In this document: piece after piece, positions 47,501-61,004 of the stretch
How the letters are laid out: the number at the start of each line of letters is the position of its first letter
Numbering within the stretch: position 1 is the first letter of the stretch
Assembly (NCBI GenBank): GCA_022605955.1
Contig: JAKCOZ010000015.1
Location: forward strand, 3,477,287-3,541,286
Reading direction: 5' to 3'
Length of the DNA: 64,000 nt
Source of the DNA: Rallus limicola
Lineage: Eukaryota > Chordata > Aves > Gruiformes > Rallidae
Notes under the pieces: model-generated
Database searches by the model: none
Seen by the model: the letters and a program-made list of their open reading frames with translations, nothing else
What the model was told of the DNA's origin: nothing
Made by a program: the position numbers and the translations under genes

Positions 47501-49815
47501 CTCTCTTCCTCTGGCACCTGGACCCAGCCCATGCCCCGGGGAAGGATGGAGCAGGCTGGCTGCCCACGCTCTCCTGCCCACCGGGTGGACAAATGAAGCC
47601 CTAGTGAACAGTAAAGAGCAGGTGGTAAATCCCCCCCAAGGACTTCCAGAGCTTGGTGCTGAACCAGTTGTGCTGGGATCTGGCAGGGCAGTGAGTGGGG
47701 GGACACTTCCAAAGAACCAGTGAGGCTCATAAGCCCAAACCTGGAGCAAAACCAGAGGCAGAGCTGCTGCAGACCCCAGGCAGGGCAGTGGCACAGCCAG
47801 CACCCAGCCCTGGGAGCCTGGCAGAGCCACAACCTCCCTTGCTTTACTGACCCCCTCAGCAACTCATGGCTCTGCAGGCCAGCAGCACGTGGCTCTTGCT
47901 CCCCTGTCAGCATCCTTCTCTGCTCCTTCTCCTCCAGAGCCACGATTTTTTTTTGAGTAAGAAACACCAATAGCAGTTTTAATAATGACAGGGAGGCTGG
48001 AGTGACACATGCCAATCAGAGTGGTACCCGTGCTCCTGCAGCAGTGCAGGAGGGAGAGCATCGCTCAGGCCTTCCCAAGAGCTCAGCTTCTTGCAAAGAG
48101 AAGGGCACCCAGGGCAGAAGGACAGCACAGCTGACCTGGCATTCTGCAGCAGCTGAGCCCTGCCAAGTGTGCTCCCCAGCTCTTCTCCCCTGGGAGAGAA
48201 GCCCCTCAACAGCACCCTTCTCTTGGTGTTTCTGCCCTCTGTGAGGGCTGACATTTGCTTTCTGAAACCAGAAACCTCATCACCCTGACTGCTCCCCAGA
48301 AGGGGAGGAGAGGGAGGGTGGTGCTGTGCCCTGTGGCCCCCTGGGGACACCTGCCCCTAGGGACCAGCTCAGCTACACACAGCCTCCCCATCCCTTGTTT
48401 TTAGGAGATGCCCCCTGGGGAAGGAAGGGTGAACATGAGGGTGCTGGTTTTGTTGCCACCTCCACCAGCAGTGAGACAGAGACATGAGATGCAGGATGGA
48501 CAGATGGGGACAGGTACAGGCAGGTGCAGGCAGGCCTGGCCTGTCTCACTGTCCCCTTGCCCTGCATGGAGCCAGCAGAGGGAATTCAGCCACGCCAGCA
48601 TCATGGCTTCCCACATCCTCCTGCCCTTCACCAGCAAACCCTGCCCTCATGTCAGACAACACCTCTAATCAGCACTGCTAAGTGCCACCACCCTCCAGTC
48701 CAGCTGGAAAGAGCTTCTGCCTGGCTTCAGGATGCAGGGAAGCCAAACCAGGCATACTTTCACTCCTCTGCTCAGGACCTCCTAAAAAGTACTTTGCTCC
48801 CTCCTCTTTGCCCCACTCTTTACAGTCACAGGGCCCTTCCCCACCTTCTACAGCTGATGGAAAAGCAAGCAGGGACCTCTGCTCTGAGGTCCCAGGGTTC
48901 AGCCCAAGGAGAGGCTTAGCAGGAGCCTTCACCTGCTCTGTGCTGGCCCTGTCCCAGGGCACCTGGGCTACCCCTAAACCAGCAGCACCACCAGCCTCTG
49001 AGATTGGAGAGACACTAATGGAGGATGTGCTTGTGCAGGGCAGCGCTCTGACTGCTGTCACTTGCTGTCCCTCAGCCAAAGGAGCCACCTCCTCCATCTC
49101 AGCCTGGTCTGAACCCATCCCTGGGGACAACAGGAGATGGGGCTGCTGCAGCTAGCTGCCACCAGGACCCTCATGCCCATTTCATCACCATCCTTAAGAA
49201 GAATAGAACTCAGGACTGCACATCAGGCATCCCTCTTGCCTAAAATGTAGGGAGCTTTTGATGGTGAAAAGAGAACTAAGAAAGTAAAATGGCTTTTCAA
49301 AGGCTGTCCCAGGGGATAAATCCAAGCCCAGCAGCTTTAAATCATGCTCATTTCACACCTCTCGCTCTCTTCTGGAGCATCAGCTCACAAGATGAGTTGG
49401 GCAGAGAAAGCTCAGTCTATTCCTGATGGAAGGTCCACCACTTCCAGAGCAGTCAGACCAGTTAAGGACTAACTGGTCTTAAATCACCTAAACAAAATCC
49501 TGGCTGGCAAAGAAGAAATTCTCTCTGGGGAAGAAGCTGGGATATTGATATTTGGCTCCTGGGAGATGTTGAGCATGTCAGCAGCATCCCACAGGGGTGA
49601 TGGACACCAAACACCCAACAGATGTCAGCTGTGGGTGGGACAGATGTGTCCCATCCCAGTCTGAGTCCCCCAGGGACTGCAGCACAGCTGCTAACTGGAG
49701 GGCTGCCAGCCACACACCTCAAGGTGAAAAGCTGGGTGAGCTCTTGTTGTTGGCTGCTTTGGGGACAGCTAACTCCAGGGTCCTGCTGTGTTCTCAGTGG
49801 CAGTGGCATGGTGGG

Positions 49816-50121
49816 GATCACAGGATCCCAGGGGTTGGAAGGGCCCTGGAGAGCTCCTGGGGTCCAACCCCCTGCCAAAGCAGCTCCCAGCTCATAGTGC
49901 ACAGGGCGGCGTCCAGACGGGGCTGGAATCTCTCCAGAGATGGAGACTCCACACCCCCCTGGGCAGCCTGGCCCAGGGCTCCCTCACCCTCACTGGGGAA
50001 AAGTTCTTCCCCATGGTGCTGGGGAACTTCCTCTGCTCCAACTTGCAGCCATTGCCCCTTGTCCTGTCCCCACAGACACTGAAAAGGGGCTGCCCATTTC
50101 CCCCTGCATCCCATCCTTCAG
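49816..50121 (-). mobile_element. CR1 LINE fragment, young family
   Basis: A 306-bp 3' end of the young family, minus orientation, starting ATCACAGGATCCCAGGGG. The 5' truncation point lies in the segment reading ATGGGATGCAGGG in element sense. Confidence 0.93.
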
Positions 50122-50773
50122 ATATGGGATACTTATGGATGGGGTTGTGCAAGCTGCTGGGCACAGCATGGCAAGCCTGCCCCAGTGGGAAGGGCTTGGG
50201 TTGCTCATTTGCAGGTGATAAGCAGCTTGCCTGCTGCACAATGAGGTTTCAGATAACCAGAAGTAATTCAGGTCAAGATGCCCTGAGGTCCCAGGGCAGT
50301 CTCAGCTTCTGTGGTCTCAGGAGGATCAGCAAACACATTACTTGGCATCTCCTCCCACTGCTGCAGCTCCATCTCCTCCCCAGATAAACTCCAATCACTC
50401 AATCCAACCAGCTCCCTTAACCATGCCCAAACAATCTGCCAGAGCTCCAGCCAGGATCCTCAAGCAGGACTTGTCACAGTTCAGAACCCATGACAATAAC
50501 CACCAGGCACTGCTGCAGCAATTATAACAGATAGTTTCACTTAAAAATCAATTTTAGTTAGAGCTTGGGGGAACTTTTGGGGTTTTTTAATAAATAAAAA
50601 GGAAGGGATACAGATTGCCACTTGGGCAGAAGGAGGAATTTGTCCATTCAGGTATTAACAGCCAGAACCTCCAAAGCAAAAGAAATAAATCCTTCCTTAT
50701 CCTTCCTTATTTTGGAGAGAAGAGTCCCATGTTAAGATCACAGGATGTGGAAGGGAAGAAATAACTGCTTCTA

Positions 50774-51467
50774 TCAGGACAGGCTGGGGGTGAGCTGCTG
50801 GAGAGGAGCTCTGTGGAGAAGGACCTGGGGGTGCTGGTGGGTGACAGGGTGGCCATGAGCCAGCAGTGTGCCCTGGGGCTGAGAGAGACAATGGGATCCT
50901 GGGGGGCATCAGGAGGAGTGTGGGCAGCAGGTCACAGGAGGGGATCCTCCCCCTCTGCTCTGCCCTGCTCAGGCCCCACCTGGAGTGTTGTGTCCAGTGC
51001 TGGGCTCCATGGGATAAAAAGGACAGGGATCTCCTGGAGAGAGTCCAGAGGAGGGACACAAAGATGCTGAAGGGCCTGGAGCATCTCCCCTGTGAGGAAA
51101 GGCTGAGGGAGCTGGGGCTGTTCAGCCTGGAGAAGAGAAGACTAAGGGGGGACCTGATGAATGTTGATCACTCTCTGAAGGATGGGATGCAGGGGGAAAT
51201 GGGCAGCCCCTTCTCAGTGTCTGTGGGGACAGGACAAGGGGCAATGGCTGCAAGTTGGAGCAGAGGGAGTTCCCCAGCACCATGGGGAAGAACTTTTCCC
51301 CAGTGAGGGTGAGGGAGCCCTGGGCCAGGCTGCCCAGGGGGGTGTGGAGTCTCCATCTCTGGAGAGATTCCAGCCCCGTCTGGACGCCGCCCTGTGCACT
51401 ATGAGCTGGGAGCTGCTTTGGCAGGGGGTTGGACCCCAGGAGCTCTCCAGGGCCCTTCCAACCCCAG
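50774..51467 (+). mobile_element. CR1 LINE fragment, young family
   Basis: A near-identical sister of 43338-44110 in plus orientation, encoding the same reverse transcriptase tail. It lacks the last bases: after CTTCCAACCCC the terminal repeat is missing and unrelated sequence begins. Confidence 0.93.
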
Positions 51468-51871
51468 CAGGCCTTCAGCTCCCAGTGCTGTGGGGGTGAG
51501 GCTTTTAGCACCTTTGAATTGCTCCCCTTTAGCTCTCTGCCTTTCACTAGAGTGGAGGCTGAGAGAAAGTTTGCGCTGGAAACCACTTGCCATCGATTTA
51601 TTTTAAGGCATCACCTCTTGCTGTGCTGTGATGTGTGAGCTTTAAAAAGCCCCTTGTTCATTATCTGCTGCTGTGTGGGGATTTCCATACAGAGCAGCAC
51701 AGCAAGAGCTCCTCCCTTATTAAGCTTTTGTGATCAGGCACCTTGTAAGTGTAGAGAATTCCCCCCCCAGCACACACCAAAATGCCACCACCCTGTGCTT
51801 CCACAAAGCCCTGAGGGGAGCACCCAAAATTTCCTGGCTGGAAACCCTCTGGAGACAAGTGTGATGTCCCT

Positions 51872-52410
51872 CTCTGCTCTGCCCTCAGGAGGCCCCAGCT
51901 GGAGTCCTGTGCCCAGAGCTGGGGCCCCAACACAAGAGAGATGTGGGGCTGTTGGAGAGGGGTCAGAGGAGCCACAGAGATGCTCAGAGGGCTGGAGCAG
52001 CTCCCCTACGGAGAGAGGCTGAGGGAGCTGGGCTGGGTCAGCCTGGAGAAGAGAAGGCTGTGGGGGGACCTCATTGCAGCCTGCCAGTCCCTGAAGGGAG
52101 CAGAGACACAGGAGGGGAATCAGCTTGTTCAAAGGGTAGAGACTGGCAGGACAAGGGGGATGGATTAAAGCTAAAGGAGGGAAGGGTTAGATTAGATACT
52201 AGGGAGAGAGTGGTAAGGTGCTGGAACAGGCTGCCCAGAGAGGGGGTGGATGTCCCATCCCTGAGGATGTTCAGGGCCAGGTTGGATGGGGCCCTGGGCA
52301 ACCTTGTGTAGCTCCAGGCCTGGAGGTTGGTGTCCCTGCCTGTGGCAGGGGGGTTGGAGCTCTGTGATCCTTGGGGTCCCTTCCATCCCAGACCAGTCTA
52401 TTATTCTATG
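51872..52410 (+). mobile_element. CR1 LINE fragment, second family
   Basis: Plus orientation, ending in TATTATTCTATG. It encodes a diverged reverse transcriptase tail (LRGLEQLPYGERLRELGWVS) and, in another frame, NRLPREGVDVPSLRMFRARL. It lies about 400 bp after the previous CR1 in the same direction. Confidence 0.92.
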
Positions 52411-54412
52411 TCTTCCTTGTGCCCCCCTAAACACCTCCAGCACCTCTCCTCCCATGGCCTGAGAGTGGTCAGCCATGAGGGTCAGTAACCTCATGTTCCA
52501 CCTCTGTTCCACCACAACACAAACATGATCAAAGCAGTTCAAGTTTCCAGTTTAAAACACCAAAGAAAAGCCATAGCAATGGAAAAAAATCCTGGAAGGG
52601 ACTTTTTAGAGGTGTTTTGCTCTAAAAAAAAGTCCTGTAACTGTAGCCAGCTTTCCTCAGACTTTCAGGAGTTATGCCCTGCTCCCTGCTCCCAGCAGTG
52701 GGTTGGCTGGAGCCAAGAAGTTTCAGGGAGGTGGGAGCAAGCAGAAGCAAGGGCCAAAAAAAGCCCATGCCATAGACCCCCAACTCTGGGACTTGCCCAC
52801 ACCCAGGCTCTGGACCTTGTCTCTTCACCACCCAAGAGACACTGTGTGCCCAGAGCTTGAAAACAGGATGGCCAAGCCAGCAAGGGGTTGTTATCCTGTC
52901 ACACCATCCTTCCCCAGCCGTGCCACTGGCCAGGTGTCAGCCCAGCACACCCACATCTCCAGCGAGCTCAGCTGGTCACCAAGTGTCTCTTCCCCATGTG
53001 ACACCAACACTCCTACATCTCCCTCCAGAGTTTCCACTGGGCAAAGGGGTAACCTCCTGGCTGCCAGGGGTGGGTGGATCATCAGGACTTATTTCCATCC
53101 CTTTGGGACATCCACCTCCAGCCTTCCTGTGTTCTCACCATCCTCTTCTGCCATGGGGACAACACTGACAGTGCCTGGCAGAGCCCTCACCAGGGCTTCA
53201 CCACCAACACACACAGCAGAGGGGGAATGGCAGGGAGAAGACAAGACTGAGCAAAGACAACCTCCTCCCTGGGGTGGGGGAAGGAGTGCCCTTGAAAATC
53301 TGAGAGGAAACTGCAAGGAGTGAGGCCTCCCAAGGAGGACCCATGGCTTTGGATGCTGCACACAGGAGTGGGCAGAGCAGCAGGACACACAGCAGTGCCT
53401 GGGAGGGGCTGGGAGGCCTCTCAGGGCTTCCCCATCACTGAAGTTTCCCAAAAATGATGTGTAAAGATGGCCTGACAATCTCTCAAGCAAATGATCTGCT
53501 TCATTTGGAAAGTCCATTGTTAGGAATTTACACCACACAACAAGAGAAATGTGAGCAGAGGCTTCTGGAGTTTGACTTGGACCCTGAGCACTGGGCAGTG
53601 CTGGCTTTGCACCAGGAAAACTCACACCCAGCAAGGAGGGAAAACCAATACACTCTCCAGGGACACAACATGTAAATCTCAGCCTCTTCCCCTCTCCTGG
53701 CCCTGTTTTTCCAGAGCAGTTATTCCCTGTTCCTGAGTGAGGCAGGGGTCACTTGAGCAGCTGATGGGATCATTCCCGTTCTTCACTCCAGTGTCCTGGA
53801 TCAAGAAAGGATTGTGCACCCCTTTCTGACACCAAGAAGCTCACTCACCCTCTCTTGGTCCTTCAGCTTCTTGCTCTTTGGCAAAGATCACAGCTCAAGC
53901 TCTTCAGGCTTCGCTGCTCTTTGGCAAGAGGTCCCAACCTGCTTTCCTCCTCCTCTGCCTTCTTGTCCAAAGCTCCAAACCCTCATGCAGTTTTCCCTTC
54001 CCTGTGGTTGTGCTTCTAGACTCTGTAACAAGTTCAGGTTGCTGGACAACTGCCATGTTGATAGAGTGGGGTTGTTGTTGCCTTGGCTTTTCCCTCTGTT
54101 CACTTCGTCTCTCTAGGTTGGAGCCTAAAACTTAAGCATTGTTTAACTTCACAGCACAAGCAGCCCCCCTCATGACCCAGCCTCCTTCCTGTTCCAGTAC
54201 AAAGAGGAACCAAACAGCAGCAACCAGCCACCATGGATGCAAGGGGATCTGATGCCCACCCCAGGTCCAACACCCAGTCCAACAGTGAGATGGATCTGCT
54301 CAACTTCACCCCCTGTCTCTCCTTCTTCCAGCTCCCACAGGCTCCTGGCATTCCCATAACATCATTCTTCCACCCCAACTGTATTCCTGTCTCACTGGCT
54401 CTTTCTTCCCTT

Positions 54413-54916
54413 CACAGAATCCCAGACTGGGCTGGGTTGGAAGGGACCCCAAGGGTCACAGAGCTCCAACCCCCTGCCACAGGCAGGGTCACCAACCTCC
54501 AGGCCTGGAGCTACACAAGGTTGCCCAGGGCCCCAGCCAACCTGGCCTTGAAAACCCCCAGGGATGGGGCACCCACCCCCTCTCTGGACAACCTTTTCCA
54601 GCCCCTCACCACTCTCTCTGCAAAGAACTTCCCCCTAAGATCTAATCTAACCCTTCCCTCCTTCAGCTTCACTCCATCCCCCTTGTCCTGCCAGTCTCTG
54701 CCCTTTGAACAAGCTGATTCCCCTCCTGTGTCTCTGCTCCCTTCAGGGACTGGCAGGCTGCAATGAGGTCCCCCCACAGCCTTCTCTTCTCCAGGCTGAC
54801 CCAGCCCAGCTCCCTCAGCCTCTCTCCGTAGGGGAGCTGCTCCAGCCCTCTGAGCATCTCTGTGGCTCCTCTGACCCCTCTCCAACAGCCCCACATCTCT
54901 CTTGTGTTGGGGCCCT
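54413..54916 (-). mobile_element. CR1 LINE fragment, second family
   Basis: The inverted counterpart of 51872-52410: it starts CACAGAATCCCAGACTGGGC and ends near CTTGTGTTGGGGCC. The two copies form an inverted pair 2.0 kb apart. Confidence 0.92.
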
Positions 54917-55005
54917 TCTCTTGGTCCCTCTGCAAGGAGAGTGCTCTCACCTCCCACTGCAGAATGGGGCATGTAGCTCCTGTCCAGCCCATGAGAGCTC
55001 ACCTT

Positions 55006-55050
55006 CCCCTCCCTCCCTCCCTCCCTCCCTTCCACCCTCCCTTCCACCCT
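55006..55050. repeat. CCCT microsatellite
   Basis: CCCT units followed by CTTCCAC-containing variants; low complexity. Confidence 0.93.
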
Positions 55051-56017
55051 CACCAGCGGAGCCAAGGAGAGGGGCCCAAAGCACATCCACTCACCAGTGT
55101 GCTCACGCCTCAACCTCCTTTATTGCCTCAACCTTGCAGGCCAGCCCCCACCCAGAGAAGCCTCTCCCTTCCCCTGGGGGTGTAGGATTTCTGCCTTCCT
55201 CCAGTGTGTGCTCCAGCATGGCTGGAGACCCCACCACCCCCTCACCAGTTGGGGTGGTCCCTCCATCCTGCTTCAGCAGCACCATTAATCCCAAAGCTCA
55301 AGGCAACCTGACACTTTTCTGTTTTAAAGACCACGGTGGGGGGAGGAGAAGGTGTGGAAGAGCTCCCCTAAGGGAAAAGCCATCAACTGGAACAAGATTT
55401 CAACAACTACACGTTTCTTGACCTTTTCCACAGTCATATCTTTAATGTTGCCCGGACAGATTTGATAAAAAAAGGAAAAAAAATTAATAAAATAGATTTC
55501 ATTTTTAAAAAAAAGGTCAGGACATGTGTTCCTGGGAAAAACTCATTTAGGTCCCTGCCTGCTGCCTTCTGGATGCTGAAGGAGCCTTCCCCTGCTTCCC
55601 ACCCCAGGCACTCCAGCCCCAGCATCCATCTCCCTGCCTTGATTTTCATCACATTTGGGGTTTGATCTCTTCTGGATTTTTCCTTTCCCTGCCAGAAATA
55701 GAACCATAAACACTCAGAGACGCTGACAAATGCTTGAGAGCCATGAATGCTTGGTGGGATGTTGCACATCTAACTTGGAGAGGCAACCAGTAAGATGGAA
55801 GGTGGAGAAGGTTACTGTCCAGGCTGCAGGACAGCTCTTCCACCCTGCTGCTGCTCAAGCTTGGGCCCAAACTCCTCCTCAAATGTAGAGGTAGATTTGG
55901 GGGCTCTTGCAATGCCCAGGCCACGCACAATGACCACCATCTCTTGCTCACCTTTCTCACAGGCTCTTGCACCCACCCCACAGATAGCACCCTCACCTGT
56001 GGACACCAATTTTAAGT

Positions 56018-56566
56018 CACAGAATCACAGAATCCCAGGGGTTGGAAGGGCCCTGGAGAGCTCCTGGGGTCCAACCCCCTGCCAAAGCAGCTCCCAGCTC
56101 ATAGTGCACAGGGCGGCGTCCAGACGGGGCTGGAATCTCTCCAGAGATGGAGACTCCACACCCCCCTGGGCAGCCTGGCCCAGGGCTCCCTCACCCTCAC
56201 TGGGGAAAAGTTCTTCCCCATGCTGGTGGGGAACTTCCTCTGCTCCAACTTGCAGCCATTGCCCCTTGTCCTGTCCCCACAGACACTGAAAAGGGGCTGC
56301 CCATTTCCCCCTGCATCCCATCCTTCAGAGAGTGATCAACATTCATCAGGTCCCCCCTTAGTCTTCTCTTCTCCAGGCTGAACAGCCCCAGCTCCCTCAG
56401 CCTTTCCTCACAGGGGAGATGCTCCAGGCCCTTCAGCATCTTTGTGTCCCTCCTCTGGACTCTCTCCAGGAGATCCCTGTCCTTTTGATCCCAGGGAGCC
56501 CAGCACTGGACACAACACTCCAGGTGAGGCCTGATCAGGGCAGAGCAGAGGGGGAGGATCCCCTCC
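56018..56566 (-). mobile_element. CR1 LINE fragment, young family
   Basis: A 549-bp minus-orientation copy starting CACAGAATCACAGAATCCCA. It is truncated at GGAGGGGATCC (element sense), and an A12 run follows in plus coordinates. It pairs in inverted orientation with 57310-57871, 743 bp away. Confidence 0.94.
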
Positions 56567-57309
56567 AAAAAAAAAAAACCCCATCTGCCCTGTTTGATGT
56601 TTGAGCTTGCCAAGAGTGAGCAAAGCAAGACAACCCCCCCTGAGCACCTAGCCAAGTCCTGCTGATCAAGATGTTTTAAAAAAGGAATTATATTTAATAG
56701 CAGCTCCTTCCCAGCTGGCCCAGGGGCCTGTTCCTGGAGGCTGAGAAACAAAAGCAGCCTGGATGCCAGCTATGGACATTTGTATTATTAAACCTGCTCT
56801 GCAATTAGAGAAGAGCCCAGTCTGACTTCTGCCTCTTTTCACCATTTCCTGAATTTTAGGTTTTTTTTTTTTTTTTAATTCACTAAGAACAAAATAATTC
56901 ATCAAAGTTTGCAAAAAAGTATATGAATTACTGTGATAACATCATACTAAGTTATTAAGTGGTGACAATAGGGGACAATTACAGTATATAGTCCATTATA
57001 TAGCACTGCCATCGGGATGAATCAAAGTAAAACACACAGTGAATGGTGAGGAGCTTATTAAGGGGAACATTAGTGTGCCAGAGTATAATACCTGCCATTC
57101 AGCTGGGGACTTATCACCAGGCTGGTGGGGACTGGGAAGGGGAAAGTTGTGGAAAGAGCTGGGAGCTTCACTGCGCAGCATGAGGCACCAGCTCCATGCT
57201 AGGGACACCATGGGCTGATCCTCAGGGTTTGAATAGGAAATAAGGGCAAAACCTCAAACCTCGGCTGCCACTGAGCAGTATCTGCCTCCAGTTTTGCTTC
57301 TGGAAGGCC

Positions 57310-57871
57310 AGCAGGTCACAGGAGGGGATCCTCCCCCTCTGCTCTGCCCTACTCAGGCCCCACCTGGAGTGTTGTGCCCAGTGCTGGGCTCCCTGGGATA
57401 AAAAGGACAGGGATCTCCTGGAGAGAGTCCAGAGGAGGGACACAAAGATGCTGAAGGGCCTGGAGCATCTCCCCTGTGAGGAAAGGCTGAGGGAGCTGGG
57501 GCTGTTCAGCCTGGAGAAGAGAAGACTAAGGGGGGACCTGATGAATGTTGATCACTCTCTGAAGGATGGGATGCAGGGGGAAATGGGCAGCCCCTTTTCA
57601 GTGTCTGTGGGGACAGGACAAGGGGCAATGGCTGCAAGTTGGAGCAGAGGAAGTTCCCCACCACCATGGGGAAGAACTTTTCCCCAGTGAGGGTGAGGGA
57701 GCCCTGGGCCAGGCTGCCCATGGGGGTGTGGAGTCTCCATCTCTGGAGAGATTCCAGCCCCATCTGGATGCCGCCCTGTGCACTATGAGCTGGGAGCTGC
57801 TTTGGCAGGGGGTTGGACCCCAGGAGCTCTCCAGGGCACTTCCAAGCCATAGGATTCTGTGATTCTATGAT
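57310..57871 (+). mobile_element. CR1 LINE fragment, young family
   Basis: A 562-bp plus-orientation copy with intact CR1 terminus GATTCTGTGATTCTATGA. It is truncated close to the same point as the inverted copy at 56018-56566, so the two are complementary over almost their full length. Confidence 0.95.
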
Positions 57872-58701
57872 AAAGGCGATTGTAATGCCTCAGCCAAGCA
57901 CAACAGTGCAAGGGTTTCCCCCAGCTCCCACTAGCCCCCGTGAAAGCATCCCCTCTGTGCTCACCAGCACCCCAGAGAGCATCTCACTCCTGCCTTTCAG
58001 GCAAGGGCTGCCCACAATAGGTACACTCATACCCACTGCTCCACCACCAGCAGCAAAGCTTTTCAGGTTTGGTTTTTTTAATTTTTATTTTGAAGTTTCC
58101 TCCTGTCCAAGAAGTGCCTGTCCCATGGCAGCAGGGTGGCAGCAAAGCCTTTTTGCTCCCAGGCTGCATGGCAGCAGCTCACACAGAGGATGATGCCCTG
58201 CTGCAGCCATGGCAGCTCTGCAGCCCCTGCCCTGCCTGCTCTCCCACTCACACAAGGGTAATGTTTGGTTTTTCTGCTTTTAAGTTTTGAAAAACTTGTC
58301 CAGGCCTAATGGCTTGGTGTGTCTGTGAAACCAGAGAGAAAGAAGAGCGGTAGGGACAGTGCTGAGCAGCACTCAGCACTTCCCTGGGCTCAGAAAGAAA
58401 GCCACGGCAGTGGTGAGAGACAGTGCAGGCAGCAGGGGCAGCTGATCCCATCCTAGTGCTCTGCCTGGCTCCCAATGGGTGACAGCAGCCAACACCACCA
58501 TCCCAGCACAGGGTGCCTGGCTGAGACAGCATCGGGACCGGCCTGCAGTGCGGCTGGAAGAGCTGAGGCCTAAACCCTGGCTGCAGCCGACATCCCAAAA
58601 ACACAAAGGTTTTGGAAGGCTCTGAGGGGAAAAGAGCATAAAACCCATCCCAGCTCCCGTGCTGACATCTCAGTGACTCCAGCTGAACATCCCCTCCATG
58701 A

Positions 58702-58760
58702 TCATAAAACCACAGAATCAGAGAATCATAGGGGTTGGAAGGGACCTCAAGCTTGCTCTC
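58702..58760 (-). mobile_element. CR1 3' terminal remnant
   Basis: About 60 bp reading CATAAAACCACAGAATCAGA and GGGGTTGGAAGGGACCTC; only the extreme 3' end of a CR1 remains. Confidence 0.7.
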
Positions 58761-59296
58761 AGCCCGCTGCTCAGGGCTTCAGACATCCCAGTCCCGCTCA
58801 CTGGCTTTAGGCACCCCCCAGGCTCCCTTCTGCCATCAGCAGCAGGTGAAGTGGGGGCCACAGTGCTGGGAGATGCATGAACTGGATTTTCTGGGCAGAT
58901 TGGAATTGTGGGGAAGGGAAGAGAGCTGCAGGCAATCCCCAGGCCTGGTTCTGGGCCTGGACCAACCCATGGGGAAGGGCTGGTTTTATGCTCTCTCTCA
59001 CAGGCTCTGCAGTCCTCCTGGTTACCAGTCTAGGTAAAACCTGTCCCTTGCCTCTCTCCTGGCCTGAATTTACTGCCAGTGGTGAAACCCTGCTCTCCTT
59101 CACTGGAGCCAGTGCTGGGTTCCCTGCTGCTCCAGCAGCTCTGGCTTGCTCCTTCTAAGACGTTATTTTTACACTTCCCTTAAAATACAACGCTAAGAGA
59201 GGCTTCTTGACTATATTAACATTAGGAATCTAATCAGCAATCAGACAGCTCATAATTTTCTGATTAGCTCTGATTATACCCAATCTTTAGGAATGC

Positions 59297-59379
59297 AAAA
59301 AAAAAAAAAAAAAAAGAAAAAGAAAAAAAAGAAAAAGAAAAAGAAAAAAAAAAAAAGAAAGAAAAAGAAAAAGGAAAAA
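59297..59379. repeat. A-rich purine tract (A)n(AAAAAG)n
   Basis: About 83 bp of A runs and AAAAAG units; on the CACNA2D2 sense strand it is a polypyrimidine tract. Confidence 0.95.
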
Positions 59380-59973
59380 TATAAGAATATTCTTTGCTCA
59401 GTTTTCCCACCACCATTCCCTTGACAAGGCACAGAACCAGAGCAGCAGCAGCTCAGTTGTCCCCAGCTGAGGACAATGCCATCCTAACCTGCTAAGCCAA
59501 CGCTGCTCAATAACCTGGTGCCATCGTGCTGCTGATCTTCATCCTTCCAGGCTGCTGGGAAAGAAGTGTTCCCATACCCATGGAATGGAGAAGATTTCAG
59601 GGGTGTCTGAGCTGCTGACAAACGTGCAAGGATAGGCTTAACTTCTCAGATAATATGCTAAAACTCAGGGTAGAAGGATGCCACAGAGAAAGGAGACAAC
59701 ATGTGAGCATCTGGCTGCTGTCAGCCTGGAAGGAGGAGCCTCTCTGTGTGAGGAGGAGGCTGAAGAACACTCTGAGATGAGGACACCAGCTTAGCAGGGT
59801 AAAAGTGCTTCATGGAAGCCCAGAGGGAAAGATCCTGAGGATTCAGGGTCTGAGGACTGCCAGAAGCTGGGAGGCAAAGAGCCTTGAGACCCTAGGGCAG
59901 AGGCAGAGGATGTCCCTGGCAGGCAGACTGACCTGCAGACCAGGCAACGGAGCTGGGATGCCATCTCAGACCA

Positions 59974-60152
59974 GGTTTAGATTGCATATCAGGAAAAATT
60001 TCTTCACTGAAAGAGTGGTCAGGCATTGGACCAGGCTGCCCGCAGAGGTGGTGGAGTCACCATCCCTGGAGATGGTACAAAAATGTGTAGATGTGGCACT
60101 CTGGGACATGATGGTGTTGGGTTGATGGTTGGACTTGATAATCTTAGGGGTC
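59974..60152 (+). mobile_element. CR1 LINE relic, third family
   Basis: Contains GGAAAAATTTCTTCACTGAA and encodes [20 protein letters not shown], the CR1 C-terminal motif, ending GGTTGGACTTGATAATCTTA. It is an older family than the young copies and forms an inverted pair with 61005-61300. Confidence 0.85.
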
Positions 60153-61004
60153 TAAGCAACAGCAGCAGAGGGGAGGACCAAGAGGAGTTTGAGTGTGGGG
60201 TCCCCAGCATCACCTGGCCAGGGTGCCTGTGACATGGCTAGGCAGTTGATGACAGCTTGGGGAAGGCTCGTGTTTGGCTTTACCTCCACCCAGGCCCTGG
60301 GAAGACAATTCTCTTACTGGGCTTCTGTGAAGGAGGAGCAGGGGATGTCCTGGTGCTGCAGCCAGGAGGAAGAAAACTGAGGAACAAGCCAGAGGAAGGC
60401 GATGTAAAGAGATGCCTCTAACAGAGGTAATCAGTTGTGCACACTCCACACAGGAGATGTGCTCCTGCCTGCAGCAGGCAACCAGCTGATGCTCTGAAGC
60501 GTGAGATTTAATTATTTGTATCACAGCCATGGCCTGCATCACTACCAATGATATTAATGGTGATAAAACTGTCCAGCTGGCTCTTCAAACCTGAGGCTGC
60601 TCTGACTCGCTGCCTCCCAGGGCAGGGACTTGTCGCCTCGCAGGGACCATTCGCACAACTGGTGGCCAACACTACCACCACACCATCTGCAAGGGCCTTC
60701 CCACCTCCACCCAGGGTTGCTGAGATGGACTACAGGCTTCCTGGCTTCAGTAGAGCCTGGATAATGAGAGGTGCTCCATCACAGCCCTGGGTGGCCACAT
60801 ATTTCCATCAGCTTAGCTGAGCCATGGTCTAGCTGCTTTTCTGAAGAAGAGATGGGAACTCCAGCTCCCCCCAAGCCACTCACCTTTATTCCAGACTTTT
60901 GCAGAGCTGCTTTTGCAAAAGCACTGCTCCTCATCCCAGTTGAACAGAACTGGGTTAACAGAGATCTACACTAAGAGGTTTGTATCAGCTGTAGACTTGC
61001 TAGA

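Noticed and set aside
54200..54420. A possible coding exon in unique sequence between CR1 copies
   Set aside because: A short plus frame exists, but there are no consistent splice sites, no recognised homology, and it runs directly into a CR1 fragment.
59297..59379. A poly-A tail of a processed pseudogene or SINE
   Set aside because: The tract is a mixed (A)n(AAAAAG)n microsatellite; the sequence before it shows no recognisable cDNA or tRNA-derived head, and no target duplication was found.
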